From Ruminococcus sp. (GTDB lineage Bacteria; Bacillota; Clostridia; Oscillospirales; Ruminococcaceae): a DNA stretch of 64,000 bases. The position numbers were made by a program, and so were the translations under genes. Of this stretch, positions 53,419 through 62,408 are shown piece after piece. The stretch spans positions 176,319 through 240,318 of the forward strand of contig NZ_JAFUAG010000045.1 in NCBI RefSeq assembly GCF_017464355.1, written 5' to 3'. Numbering within the stretch: the stretch's first letter is position 1; each line of letters starts with the position of its first letter. The notes under the pieces were generated by a model. It saw only the letters and a list, made by a program, of their open reading frames with translations. It did no database searches and had not been told where the DNA came from.

Positions 53419-55548
53419 ATGAAAGCAATGATAAGAAGAAAAACTATAAGCGCTGCAGCGGCCGCAGTTATGCTGCTGACCTCAACGGCAGGCATGAACG
53501 CTTACGCCTTTGAAGATAACGGCGAGTACGACAACATATTCACTTTTACAGCAGATTCAGTTACAGCTGATAATGAAGACGGAGCAGGCTTTAAGATAAA
53601 GGATACCGTCCTGACCATAAACGAGTCTGGTGTGTATGTGGTTAAGGGTGAGTGCGCGGAGGGCAGCATACAGGTAAAAAAAGGCACCACCGATGTTGTA
53701 CTGATACTTGATAACATCGACCTGACCTCAACAGAAACTTCACCGCTGACTATCGGCAAGGAGTCGGAGGTAGAGATAGTCGTAAAGGGCAGCAATGTTC
53801 TTAAGGACGCAGAAGACCCTGCAAACGAGACTTCAGAGGACGCCGAGATAGCCGATGCCTTTGAGGGTGCAGCTATCAAGGTAAAGAGCGCAGCTACAGC
53901 AACCATCACAGGCAGCGGCACGCTGACCGTTGACGGCACCGAATGCAAGAACGGTATAAAGGGCGGTGCAACAGCCTCCATAGTTGTAGGTGACAGCGGC
54001 AGCAGCGAACTTACGCTGAACGTGAATGCTGCAAACAATGGCTTAGCCTCTGACGGCAGTGTTATTGTAAACAACGGCAACGTAAATATTACGGCTTCGG
54101 GCGATGCGCTGAAAGCTTCTCCCGATGAAGATGATACAGAGTCAGCTGGTACGGTTGACATAAACGGCGGTACACTTTCCATAAACGGCGGAGAAGACGG
54201 TATCCAGGCTGACGGCGGCTTTACCATGAACGGCGGCGATGTTACCATAACCGCGGCAGGGGGTCATACCAAGACAGTTGAGGACGGCGGCAAGGGTATC
54301 AAATCTGACAGCTACATAACCATAACAGGCGGAACTGTAGATATAGATGCAGCCGACGACGGCATACATCTGAACGGCACCGAGGGCAATGAGGCAATAA
54401 ATATCACAGGCGGCAGCGTAACAGTTGCGGCAGGCGATGATGGTATCAAGTCTGACTACTACCTCAACATCGGCTCTGAGGACGGCACAGCTGTTCCCGT
54501 GGTGACAGTAGCAAATTCCAACGAGGGCATTGAGGGTGCGGTCATAAATCTCTGGTCGGGCACAGGCTCGGTGACTTCCAGTGATGACGGCATGAACGCT
54601 GCCAACAGCGACCTGACGAATTTCACCTATGAATTGAACATAACAGGCGGTGAGTGGTATGTGGATGCAGGGGGCGACGGCCTTGACTCCAACGGCAATA
54701 TGACAGTTACGGGAGGCTTTACCGAGGTCTTCGGTTCCTCTAATAACGGCAACGGCGCCCTTGACTACGGCGATCACGGCAATACATTCACAGTAAGCGG
54801 CGGCACTATAGTCGGCATTGGTATGAACGGCATGGCGGTTGTACCTACCAGCGGCAATTATCTGGTATTCGGTGCAGGCGGCGGTATGGGCGGCGGCTTC
54901 GGCGGAAGAGGGGGCCGCGGTCAGCAGAGCCAGCAGCAGACAGGCGGCACAGGTATCTCAATAACAGCAGGAACTTCCATTGAGATCAAGGACAGCCAGG
55001 GCAATACAGTTTACAGCACCACAGGTGTCAAAAATGCCAACCACATAGTGTATTCATCTGATGAGCTGGATACTTCCGAGACCTACACACTCTACCTCAA
55101 TGGTTCCGAAAGCGGCACAGCCACAGTATCTCAGGGCAACGGTCAGTCAGGCGGCTTCGGCCCCGGAGGACAGCAGCCCGATGACGGTACAGGTTTCCCT
55201 GCAAGACCCGGAGATGAGAACGTCCAGCCCGGCGATGATATGCCAACTCCTCCCGAGGACGGCGAGATTCCCGCAGATATGCCCACACCTCCCGACGGCG
55301 GCCAGGGACAGGGCAATATGTTCACCATAGGCGATGTCAACTTTGACGGTGATGTAAATGTTACCGACGTTGCCCTGGTGGCAGCCAATGTCAAGAGTAT
55401 AAGAGCACTTGAAGGCGACAGCCTCATGGCAGCTGACGTTAACCGTGACGGCTCGGTAGATGTAACCGACCTTATGCTCATAGCAGCCCATGTAAAGGGT
55501 ATCAGAAGTCTTGAAGAATTAAGACCCGAAATGCCTGCACAGAATTAA
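53419..55548 (+). CDS. Secreted dockerin protein with Cthe_2159/DUF4353-like carbohydrate-binding beta-helix
   Basis: A 709-residue secreted protein. The signal peptide (about residues 1-31) ends near NAYAFED. A long repeat region (about 50-470) has recurrent short Gly/Asn/Asp motifs such as VDINGG, LSINGGEDG and VTITAAGG at regular spacing, the pattern of a right-handed beta-helix; the family includes the pectin-binding Clostridium protein Cthe_2159. A Gly/Gln/Pro-rich linker (about 490-635) follows. The C-terminal type I dockerin has two calcium repeats (DVNFDGDVNVTD and DVNRDGSVDVTD). It should attach to a cellulosomal cohesin. AAGGAGG precedes the ATG. Confidence 0.85.
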   Translation: MKAMIRRKTISAAAAAVMLLTSTAGMNAYAFEDNGEYDNIFTFTADSVTADNEDGAGFKIKDTVLTINESGVYVVKGECAEGSIQVKKGTTDVVLILDNIDLTSTETSPLTIGKESEVEIVVKGSNVLKDAEDPANETSEDAEIADAFEGAAIKVKSAATATITGSGTLTVDGTECKNGIKGGATASIVVGDSGSSELTLNVNAANNGLASDGSVIVNNGNVNITASGDALKASPDEDDTESAGTVDINGGTLSINGGEDGIQADGGFTMNGGDVTITAAGGHTKTVEDGGKGIKSDSYITITGGTVDIDAADDGIHLNGTEGNEAINITGGSVTVAAGDDGIKSDYYLNIGSEDGTAVPVVTVANSNEGIEGAVINLWSGTGSVTSSDDGMNAANSDLTNFTYELNITGGEWYVDAGGDGLDSNGNMTVTGGFTEVFGSSNNGNGALDYGDHGNTFTVSGGTIVGIGMNGMAVVPTSGNYLVFGAGGGMGGGFGGRGGRGQQSQQQTGGTGISITAGTSIEIKDSQGNTVYSTTGVKNANHIVYSSDELDTSETYTLYLNGSESGTATVSQGNGQSGGFGPGGQQPDDGTGFPARPGDENVQPGDDMPTPPEDGEIPADMPTPPDGGQGQGNMFTIGDVNFDGDVNVTDVALVAANVKSIRALEGDSLMAADVNRDGSVDVTDLMLIAAHVKGIRSLEELRPEMPAQN

Positions 55549-55572
55549 AGAACCTCCTTCATATATGATTTT

Positions 55573-55611
55573 CCTGTCCCGAAAGACCCGTTCGGGGCGG
55601 GAAATTTTTTT
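55573..55611 (+). terminator. Terminator after the dockerin gene
   Basis: TCCCGAA...TTCGGGGCGGGA stem followed by a long T run. Confidence 0.85.
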
Positions 55612-55697
55612 GTATAAAACAGGCGATATCCTGATAAGGTGAAAAATGTTCTAATCTTCCCCTATGCGACATAGTATTTACAAAAGGGGTGTGAACT

Positions 55698-55952
55698 ATG
55701 TTTAGAACCGACAAGGAAAGAGCAGTGCTTTTCGGCGAATATATGGTCAGTCATAAAGCTACTGTCAGAGCCACAGCAGCAGTTTTCGGGGTATCAAAAT
55801 CTACGGTACATAAGGACCTGACCGAACGCCTGCCCGAGATCTCGCCGATACTGTACCGCAAGGTCAGGAAAATACTCCGCATAAACAAAGAACAGCGGCA
55901 CATCAGGGGCGGCCTTGCTACAAAGCATAAATATGAAGAAATGACAAAGTAA
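55698..55952 (+). CDS. spoIIID: Sporulation transcription factor SpoIIID
   Basis: An 84-residue DNA-binding protein that regulates mother-cell genes during the SigE phase. The helix-turn-helix TVRATAAVFGVSKSTVHKDLTERLPEI (about residues 22-48) and the C-terminal basic HIRGGLATKHKY are close to Bacillus SpoIIID. GGGGTG precedes the ATG. Finding this SigE-to-SigK regulator intact supports a functioning mother-cell programme. Confidence 0.95.
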   Translation: MFRTDKERAVLFGEYMVSHKATVRATAAVFGVSKSTVHKDLTERLPEISPILYRKVRKILRINKEQRHIRGGLATKHKYEEMTK

Positions 55953-55970
55953 AAGAACATCTCTGCTGTA

Positions 55971-55999
55971 TTGACAAAAGGTCAACTATAGTGTATAAT
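55971..55999 (+). promoter_or_regulatory. Consensus sigma-A promoter for the CmpB-like membrane gene
   Basis: TTGACA, 17 bp, TATAAT. Confidence 0.85.
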
Positions 56000-56046
56000 G
56001 TAAATGAACAACGGTCAGTTTCGCGAAGGAAGGTGATATCCTGAAA

Positions 56047-56820
56047 GTGGTATATGACATAATGATACTTGCGCTGCTGTTTGCTGCAGGCAGTATCATC
56101 GGCTGGACGCTGGAGGTCTTCTATCGCCGTTTCAAGCCCTCAAACAAGGAAAGGGTCTGGATAGATCCGGGCTTTCTCAGCGGCCCCTGTCTGCCCTTGT
56201 ACGGCTTTGGGCTGACAACACTTTATCTGCTGGCTAAGCTGGAAACATTTATTCATATCGACAACGACATTTTGAGAAAAGGTGTGCTGTTTTTTGTAAT
56301 GGCAGTGGCCATGACCCTTATCGAGCTGGCAGCAGGGGAGCTGTTCATCATCAAACGGCACCTTAAGCTCTGGGATTATACGGGACTTCCATTTAACTAC
56401 AAGGGTATCATCTGCCTGAGGTTCTCAGTCTACTGGGCGCTGCTTGGGGCGGCCTATTACTTCTTTATCCACCCGCGTATACTTACGGGACTTGAATGGT
56501 TTTCCCGCAATCTGCTTTTCTCTTTTGTGATAGGCTTCTATTACGGCATACTGACCCTTGACCTTATACATTCATTCAGTATCACTGCTAAGATAAAAGC
56601 CTTTGCTGAGGAGAATGAAATGGTCATACGCTACGATGAGTTCAAAAAGCATATCCGTGAAGAAGCTGAGCGCAGGCGGGAGAAATACCGTTTTCTCAAT
56701 GCGGTACACAGTGAACGGGGCATAATAGAGGAGCTGAAAAAATACATGGAGAAACAGCTTGAACAGGCTAAGCGCGGTCTTATAAATGATCTGACTTCAC
56801 GGAATATCAGCAAGAAATGA
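56047..56820 (+). CDS. Putative ABC-type permease/CmpB-like membrane protein
   Basis: A 257-residue membrane protein with about five hydrophobic helices in the first 180 residues and a long charged, coiled C-terminal tail. The segments GWTLEVFYRR and WIDPGFLSGPCLPLYGFG match the Firmicute family annotated as putative ABC transporter permease (ABC_trans_CmpB). No ATPase gene is near, so transport is unproven. The GTG start 56047 has AAGGTGAT 9 bp upstream. Confidence 0.75.
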   Translation: MVYDIMILALLFAAGSIIGWTLEVFYRRFKPSNKERVWIDPGFLSGPCLPLYGFGLTTLYLLAKLETFIHIDNDILRKGVLFFVMAVAMTLIELAAGELFIIKRHLKLWDYTGLPFNYKGIICLRFSVYWALLGAAYYFFIHPRILTGLEWFSRNLLFSFVIGFYYGILTLDLIHSFSITAKIKAFAEENEMVIRYDEFKKHIREEAERRREKYRFLNAVHSERGIIEELKKYMEKQLEQAKRGLINDLTSRNISKK

Positions 56821-56912
56821 TCGCCTGCTGATGATAGAAAATGGCAGTTATTTCATATTGCCCGCAAATCTTCGTCCCGAAAACAATATATTAACATATC
56901 GGATAAAATTAT

Positions 56913-56956
56913 AATGCAGTATTCCACTAAAATTTGCGGAATATTGCATTATTTTT
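56913..56956 (+). terminator. Terminator before the diguanylate cyclase gene
   Basis: AATGCAGTATTCC...GGAATATTGCATT stem followed by ATTTTT. Confidence 0.8.
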
Positions 56957-56967
56957 ATGTAAAACTA

Positions 56968-56996
56968 TTGATTTTTTGAGAAAAATGCTGTATAAT
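56968..56996 (+). promoter_or_regulatory. Sigma-A promoter for the diguanylate cyclase
   Basis: TTGATT, 17 bp, TATAAT. Confidence 0.8.
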
Positions 56997-57046
56997 TGAC
57001 TTGTACATACAACTTTACCCGATAGTACAGCTAAGGAGGTCAGGTC

Positions 57047-58951
57047 ATGAAAAGACCCACAGAGTTAGCCCTGATAATGGCAGGTATCGATGAGGAATAT
57101 CAGTGCGGTGTAACAGATGGTATAATTGATTTTGCAAAGAAGAACAACACCAATATCTCCTGCTTCTCGGCCTTCTGCGGTGTCGTATCGGGAAGAGGCT
57201 TTGATGTGGGTGAGAACAATATCTACAGCCTTATAAATTTCAAGATGTTCGACGGCGTCATACTGATGATAAACACCATACCCGATGTGGAGATAAAGCA
57301 GAAGCTTATTGCTGTTACCAAAGCCTCCATGCTGCCTGTGGTGGTGTTTGAATGCGATGACCAGCCCCAGTTTCTCAATATAGCTATCGACAATAAGAAT
57401 TCTATCTCTGAGATAGTGCGCCATATCGTCGAAAAGCACGGCGCCAGAGATATAGCTTATATCTCTGGACCCAAGAGCAATCCCGAGGCGCTGCTGAGGC
57501 TGACAGCCTTTTGCGATGTGCTGAGTGCATCGGGGATAAGGCCTGATGAGAAGAATATCTTCATAGGGGACTTCCGTCCCGTTTCTGGCAGAGATGCTGT
57601 GCAGACCATGCTCTCAGACGGCAGAAAGCTTCCCGATGCCATAGTCTGTGCCAATGATGCCATGGCGCTGGCGGCTATAAAAGAACTGGAGGATAACGGG
57701 ATATCAGTCCCAAAAGATGTTATTGTGACAGGCTTTGATAACATTTACAATGCCCGTCATCTTTACCCTGCACTTACCACTGTTGACAGACCTCTTGCCG
57801 AGGCAGGTTATGCGGCCTGTGAGATGCTGATAAAAGCTATCAACGGTGAAAAGTGGGAGAAGACCAGACACCTTGAGGCGACACCTATATTTTCCGAGAG
57901 CTGCGGCTGTGTGGATCGTGAGCTTTCGGATATAAAGACCTACAGGAAAAAGACCTACGATATCATTGATAACAGCAGGTCAAATGTCCGCCTGCTGAAC
58001 AGCCTTACCTCAGAAATGGCCGAGGCTGATACCGCTGAGGAATGCATGAGGATAATCGGTGAAATGGCAGGGGAGCTTGAATGTGAGAAGATATGCATCT
58101 GTCTTTGTGATGATTGGATCAGTTCCTATTCTGTCAAGACGGAGAATTCTCTGGTACACGGCTACACGCCTAAAATGTCTGCACCACTTATCTGGAACAA
58201 GGGTGAGATATCTGAGGTCAAGTGCTTCCGCAGTTCAAATATGGATCCAAGACCCTATGAGACAGGCGGAAATATAAGCCACTATCTCCCTCTGCATTTC
58301 AGGGAACGGTGCCTGGGCTATGTCATAATTTCCAACGGCGATTTCCCGAGAAAAAGCCTTGTCTGCCATTCGCTGATGATGAGCATAAGCGAGGCCCTTG
58401 AAAATATACGCAAGCTGTTAAATCTCAATAACGTCATCGAAGAACTGGACAGAATGTATGTTATCGACCCACTGTGCAACATCTATAACAGGAACGGTTT
58501 TATCCGTGAAGCTGACACCATGTTCAACGAATGCCGTATGCTGGGCCAGAAGATACTCATATGCTTTGTGGATATGGACGGTCTGAAATACATCAATGAC
58601 AACTACGGCCACAGCGAGGGCGACATTGCCCTGCGCACTCTTGCCTCGGTGCTTAAGGACAGCTGTGATGACAGCATGGTCTGTGCCCGATTTGGCGGAG
58701 ATGAGTTTATTATAGTCGGTAAAAATGCTGAGGAGGAAGATGTTCCCAATCTGGAAAAATCTCTTGGAAAACGCATAAAGCACGCCAACGAACTGCTGGC
58801 TAAGCCCTACGGCATAGAATGCAGCATCGGCTCACTGGTGACACGGATATCTGATGATATGACCCTGTTCAAGCTTATAACCAAAGCAGATGAAATAATG
58901 TACGAGCAGAAAAAGCGCAAGCGCAACTCAAAATATCTCAGAAGATACTGA
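57047..58951 (+). CDS. LacI-type ligand-binding domain fused to a GGDEF diguanylate cyclase
   Basis: A 634-residue cytosolic protein. Residues about 5-285 form a periplasmic-binding/LacI-type sensor fold (CANDAMALAAIKELEDNGISV, VIVTGFDNI, LTTVDRPLAEAGY are typical) without the LacI DNA-binding helices and without a signal peptide. A middle GAF-like region (about 310-455) and linker helix follow, then a GGDEF domain with an intact active site RFGGDEF near residue 558. It should make c-di-GMP in response to an intracellular sugar-like ligand. TAAGGAGG precedes the ATG. No EAL domain. Confidence 0.88.
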   Translation: MKRPTELALIMAGIDEEYQCGVTDGIIDFAKKNNTNISCFSAFCGVVSGRGFDVGENNIYSLINFKMFDGVILMINTIPDVEIKQKLIAVTKASMLPVVVFECDDQPQFLNIAIDNKNSISEIVRHIVEKHGARDIAYISGPKSNPEALLRLTAFCDVLSASGIRPDEKNIFIGDFRPVSGRDAVQTMLSDGRKLPDAIVCANDAMALAAIKELEDNGISVPKDVIVTGFDNIYNARHLYPALTTVDRPLAEAGYAACEMLIKAINGEKWEKTRHLEATPIFSESCGCVDRELSDIKTYRKKTYDIIDNSRSNVRLLNSLTSEMAEADTAEECMRIIGEMAGELECEKICICLCDDWISSYSVKTENSLVHGYTPKMSAPLIWNKGEISEVKCFRSSNMDPRPYETGGNISHYLPLHFRERCLGYVIISNGDFPRKSLVCHSLMMSISEALENIRKLLNLNNVIEELDRMYVIDPLCNIYNRNGFIREADTMFNECRMLGQKILICFVDMDGLKYINDNYGHSEGDIALRTLASVLKDSCDDSMVCARFGGDEFIIVGKNAEEEDVPNLEKSLGKRIKHANELLAKPYGIECSIGSLVTRISDDMTLFKLITKADEIMYEQKKRKRNSKYLRRY

Positions 58952-58952
58952 T

Positions 58953-58986
58953 AAAAACGGACTGTCCTGTGGGGCAGTCCGTTTTG
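58953..58986. terminator. Bidirectional terminator between the cyclase and the stress operon
   Basis: AAAACGGACTG...CAGTCCGTTTT stem with A and T tracts, shared by convergent units. Confidence 0.9.
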
Positions 58987-58988
58987 TG

Positions 58989-59657
58989 TTATTTTATAAA
59001 CCCGAAATGCCGTGCCAGCTTTTTACAGACTTCCTCTCTGGTATCGCTGTTACTATCTTCACGTACCAGGGTGAAAAATCCGCTTTCTGCAAATTCGTCA
59101 TATTTCTCTTTGCTGTTTATCAGCGAAAGACCCTTTCTGTAGTTTTCCATGACAGCCTCATGGTCTTCACAGCTTTCTATCACGCTGAGGATATACTGCT
59201 TTTCAGGGTCACTCCTGTCAAAGAAGCGTTCAACGCTCATGCTATGGGGTGAAAGCATGACTGCCACATGGTCGTAGTCGGATATCTCATGAAGTATATC
59301 AAGGGGAATGTTCGTATCAACTATGACCTTGTTATCTGCACAGCGGGAAATAAGCTCTGCTATCTCAAAGCCTGCGGCTTCACGGCCTGTTCCGTCTATC
59401 CAGCGGGCGTATTCTTCAGGCGGACGTTTGACAAAATCTGTAAAGTCTTCAAGCTCACGCAAATAACAGAGGTCGGGCTGTATACTCGGGTCAGCGACTT
59501 TGTCGGTGACTTCGGTAAAATAATTCTCACCGCACACCACAAGGCCGTACTTTTCAGCCAGCATTTTAACTGCCGTTGACTTTCCCGCGTAAGCCGTGCC
59601 CGTTATAAAGTAGGCATTTCTCAGGTAATACCTGAGGATATTGTTTTCGATGTTCAT
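58989..59657 (-). CDS. P-loop kinase-like ATPase
   Basis: A 222-residue soluble NTPase with Walker A GTAYAGKST (residues 20-28) and a Walker B-like VIVDTN (near residue 112), resembling small-molecule or adenylate-type kinases. Substrate unknown. It is the last gene of the minus-strand operon running from the WYL regulator, 17 bp after the VOC gene. Confidence 0.75.
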   Translation of the reverse strand: MNIENNILRYYLRNAYFITGTAYAGKSTAVKMLAEKYGLVVCGENYFTEVTDKVADPSIQPDLCYLRELEDFTDFVKRPPEEYARWIDGTGREAAGFEIAELISRCADNKVIVDTNIPLDILHEISDYDHVAVMLSPHSMSVERFFDRSDPEKQYILSVIESCEDHEAVMENYRKGLSLINSKEKYDEFAESGFFTLVREDSNSDTREEVCKKLARHFGFIK

Positions 59658-59674
59658 ATATGCTGTCCTCTTTG

Positions 59675-60076
59675 TTATCTGTCAAAGGGTCTGTTGAAGG
59701 AGCCTATCTCGATGAGATTTCCCTCGGGGTCGGCAATGTAGCAGGTGCGCTGTCCCCATGGTTCGGTGGTGGGCTCAAGTACAGGTGCTGCACCCTTGCT
59801 GACAGTTTCTCTGAAAGCCTCATCGACTTCCTCAAAGGTGTCAACATAAAGCGCTATCTCTGAGTGTCCGTTCAGTCCCTTGACGTATTCGTATTTTCTG
59901 TTTGTCATATTCTCGAAATCTTTTCTGCCGTACAGCAGAAAAAGTGTGCCGTCCTTGACTAGATATACGTTTGAAGTGTCTTCAGCTTCCCTTATCTCAA
60001 AGCCAAGCACATCTCTGTAAAAGCGTATCATTGCGGCCATATCATTGACCAAAAGCCCGAAACCGTCCAATCTCAT
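59675..60076 (-). CDS. VOC-family (glyoxalase/bleomycin-resistance) protein
   Basis: A 133-residue single VOC domain with the paired beta-alpha-beta repeats (MIRFYRDVLGFEIRE and the C-terminal DPEGNLIEIG, which holds a metal-ligand Glu). Members bind metals and act on, or sequester, electrophiles and antibiotics. The exact role is unknown. AGGAG lies upstream; in the stress operon. Confidence 0.88.
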   Translation of the reverse strand: MRLDGFGLLVNDMAAMIRFYRDVLGFEIREAEDTSNVYLVKDGTLFLLYGRKDFENMTNRKYEYVKGLNGHSEIALYVDTFEEVDEAFRETVSKGAAPVLEPTTEPWGQRTCYIADPEGNLIEIGSFNRPFDR

Positions 60077-60089
60077 ATTATTTCTCCTT

Positions 60090-60716
60090 TCACTTAATAG
60101 GGTGACGAATAACTGTTTTCAGCTTATCGGCAGATACTTTTCGCACGTCGGAAAGATAGATCTCATGGTGAAGACGCTTGTCAGATATATCAAGAGAATA
60201 GCCCTCATTTTCCATGAGTTCATGCATAAGCTCAACTGTAGCGGGCTCGTCATCATATGAGCCTATGTGCATACACTGCACGCAAAGCCCTTCATCGTAG
60301 GTGAAAAAATCTGCCTTGGAGAAATCTTCCTTCTTTTTTCTGGCAGCTTCCTCTTTAGCCCATTCAAAGTCAGCCTTTGTCACAAAATCAGGCAGACGTA
60401 TCAGCGATATCCACCTGAAATTTTCCTTGTGGGCATAGTCTATGTTCTTTGTGCCCTCCTGCCACCAGAGACCCTCCAGCGGGGGGACCACGAAGTCAAA
60501 ATAGCCCTCTATCTGTCTGCTGCCTTTCTTGCTCATCTTGATAGTGTAAGCTATGCCGTAAAGCAGACCAATGGCCTGCTTGTATTCGCCGTCTTCCGCA
60601 TTAGGGTCGCCTTTGCCTCTTACGGCAATGTAATTCATCGGCGGGACTTTCACTATAACAGGCTTTTTCGGGGGCATATAAAATTCCTTGTACTCTTTCT
60701 TGAAATCAAAAGCCAT
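60090..60716 (-). CDS. GyrI-like small-molecule-binding protein (long type)
   Basis: A 208-residue GyrI/SHS2-type domain (VKVPPMNYIAVRGKGDPN, FDFVVPPLEGLWWQ). Such proteins bind, and some hydrolyse, hydrophobic toxins. The start overlaps the stop of the flavin-protein gene by 1 bp (TAATG). Function inferred from family only. Confidence 0.85.
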   Translation of the reverse strand: MAFDFKKEYKEFYMPPKKPVIVKVPPMNYIAVRGKGDPNAEDGEYKQAIGLLYGIAYTIKMSKKGSRQIEGYFDFVVPPLEGLWWQEGTKNIDYAHKENFRWISLIRLPDFVTKADFEWAKEEAARKKKEDFSKADFFTYDEGLCVQCMHIGSYDDEPATVELMHELMENEGYSLDISDKRLHHEIYLSDVRKVSADKLKTVIRHPIK

Positions 60717-61153
60717 TACTGTTTCTCCTTTTTGTAGGTCTTGTTGAAGATATCCCAGCTTTCGATATAGGGGATATCATTTTCGTATATCCATGCGCGT
60801 ATGGCTCCGGGGGATATTTCCAGCACACATTCCTCAGGCAAGGCTGACCAGCGCCTTACAGCATCAGGGTAGGCAGAGTCAAGAGCTTCCATGAAAAGTG
60901 GGACATCATAGGGTCTGCCAAGTATACGGCATTTGCCCTCTATGGAAAAATGTCCGAAACACAGGGAAACATTGGGGTTCTTTTCTATCTGCCTGCATTT
61001 TAGATAGTTCCTGTTTGTCTGGCAGTAGAATTTCCCGTCTGTCACAACAACGCTCATGCTGCGGGAAGTCACTAGGCTGTCATCGCAGGTTGAAAGCACC
61101 ATTACGCCGTGGGTGCCTATCTCTTTCCAGAGTCTTGCAAATTCATCTGTCAT
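60716..61153 (-). CDS. Pyridoxamine 5'-phosphate oxidase-like flavin protein
   Basis: A 145-residue split-barrel protein (HGVMVLSTCDDSLVTSRSM, NYLKCRQIEKNPNVSLCFG) likely to bind FMN or F420-type cofactors and reduce small compounds. Second protein of this fold in the window, but not close to the one at 13.1 kb. Coupled to the GyrI-like gene; starts 1 bp before the ClbS-like stop region. Confidence 0.85.
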   Translation of the reverse strand: MTDEFARLWKEIGTHGVMVLSTCDDSLVTSRSMSVVVTDGKFYCQTNRNYLKCRQIEKNPNVSLCFGHFSIEGKCRILGRPYDVPLFMEALDSAYPDAVRRWSALPEECVLEISPGAIRAWIYENDIPYIESWDIFNKTYKKEKQ

Positions 61154-61154
61154 A

Positions 61155-61691
61155 TCAGCGGACCCTCTTTATATGTGCTTTGAGTTTTTTCAGTGCCCAA
61201 TCGTAGTGTGAGGAAAGAGTACTGATAAAATAGCTGCCGAGAGCATTGTTTCCTGTCCAGCTGAAATGACTGCGGGTGAAGAGTTCCTCCTCGCTGAATC
61301 TCTCTGCCAGCGCCATTACATCAGCGTGGGATCTTTCCAGCATAGTCCTTGCAGCATCGGGTGAAGTATCCCTGTGCTTTTTCCAGATCTCCATATTCAT
61401 ATCTCCGTAGGTCTTCCAGTTGTAGGGCTCAGGCAGGAAAGGCACGCTTTCGCCGTTCAGGTTGCTGTTCACCCAGTTTAGAAGCAGCTTGTGCCATTCG
61501 TAAAGATGAACGAATACATCGCGTATATCCTTGTCGCGCTGCCAGTGGGCTTCTTTCTTGCTTATTTCACCTGAAAAATCAAAGGGCGTTATCCTGGCTT
61601 TATCGCTCATGCTGTCAGCCGTCTGCATGAGCTTTTTGAAGTTTTCTTCCGCCTGGTTCAGCAGGTCGTTCTTGTTGGTTGGTCTTGGCAT
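61155..61691 (-). CDS. ClbS/DfsB-family four-helix bundle protein
   Basis: A 178-residue DinB-related helical protein (RDKDIRDVFVHLYEWHKLLLNWV). ClbS, the named family member, protects colibactin producers by opening the toxin's cyclopropane ring; here the substrate is unknown. It is adjacent to genes for other small-molecule-binding proteins, which supports a detoxification theme. Confidence 0.85.
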   Translation of the reverse strand: MPRPTNKNDLLNQAEENFKKLMQTADSMSDKARITPFDFSGEISKKEAHWQRDKDIRDVFVHLYEWHKLLLNWVNSNLNGESVPFLPEPYNWKTYGDMNMEIWKKHRDTSPDAARTMLERSHADVMALAERFSEEELFTRSHFSWTGNNALGSYFISTLSSHYDWALKKLKAHIKRVR

Positions 61692-61700
61692 GGTATCTCC

Positions 61701-62018
61701 TCATTTCTTTCGTTTCTTGGGTTCGGGAAGTTCATCGTACATGGCTGTCACCAGTTCGCAGAGAAATTCCTTGTCCTCCACATTATCGACCAGCAGCATC
61801 TCTTTTGCTCCCTCGTAGGGAAGTTCCGCGGGGGCATCAGGCATAAGCGCTTTTGCCGAGTTCACAGGCTTTACCAGAAATCTGTCATCGTATATCCCCC
61901 CGAAGACCCTGCCCCTGCAGTAGAGGATATATTCACCCATCATGGGGCGGTAAGTTATGTTTTCAAGGAGAGAAAGCTGCTCCAGCATAAATTCCAGATA
62001 ACCTTTGGTCGATGCCAT
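61701..62018 (-). CDS. TfoX/Sxy N-terminal domain protein
   Basis: A 105-residue TfoX N-terminal-domain protein (YRPMMGEYILYCRGRVFGGIYDDRFLVK). In gamma-proteobacteria TfoX controls competence; in Firmicutes these single-domain forms have no known role. Its ATG overlaps the Rid gene stop by 1 bp (TAATG). Confidence 0.85.
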   Translation of the reverse strand: MASTKGYLEFMLEQLSLLENITYRPMMGEYILYCRGRVFGGIYDDRFLVKPVNSAKALMPDAPAELPYEGAKEMLLVDNVEDKEFLCELVTAMYDELPEPKKRKK

Positions 62019-62398
62019 TACTTCACCGCCTGACTTCCGCAGTAGGCCACAGCGTCCGCCTGAAACTGCAGACCGCTTTCGCCGCCAACGTGTGCAAACT
62101 CTGTCTGTATGGATTTGCGGACAGGGTATTTCCCGTTAAAGCGTTCCTTGATGACCTTTTCCATAACGGGTATGTTCCACACATCTCTGAACAGGCAATC
62201 CATCTGCACCACGTTTTCAAGCGTCAGCCCGAACATGGCAAGGCGTTTTTCCATTTCATCGAAAGCACCGTTTATCTGTTCTTCGATGCTTCCGCCCACA
62301 TTGCCAACGCAGTAGTTTATAAAGCAGAAGTCACCTGCCTTGATAATGCCTGAATGTGCCCATTCTTCGCAGACATCTTTTCTTATTATCCCGTCCAT
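62018..62398 (-). CDS. Rid-family (RidA/YjgF-like) protein
   Basis: A 126-residue trimeric Rid-fold protein (INYCVGNVGGSIEEQ, LENVVQMDCLFRDVWNIPVM, RKSIQTEF). RidA enzymes hydrolyse reactive enamines/imines from amino-acid metabolism. The Arg that defines active RidA deaminases is not clearly present, so it may belong to another Rid subgroup. In the stress operon. Confidence 0.8.
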   Translation of the reverse strand: MDGIIRKDVCEEWAHSGIIKAGDFCFINYCVGNVGGSIEEQINGAFDEMEKRLAMFGLTLENVVQMDCLFRDVWNIPVMEKVIKERFNGKYPVRKSIQTEFAHVGGESGLQFQADAVAYCGSQAVK

Positions 62399-62408
62399 GT
62401 TATCCTCC

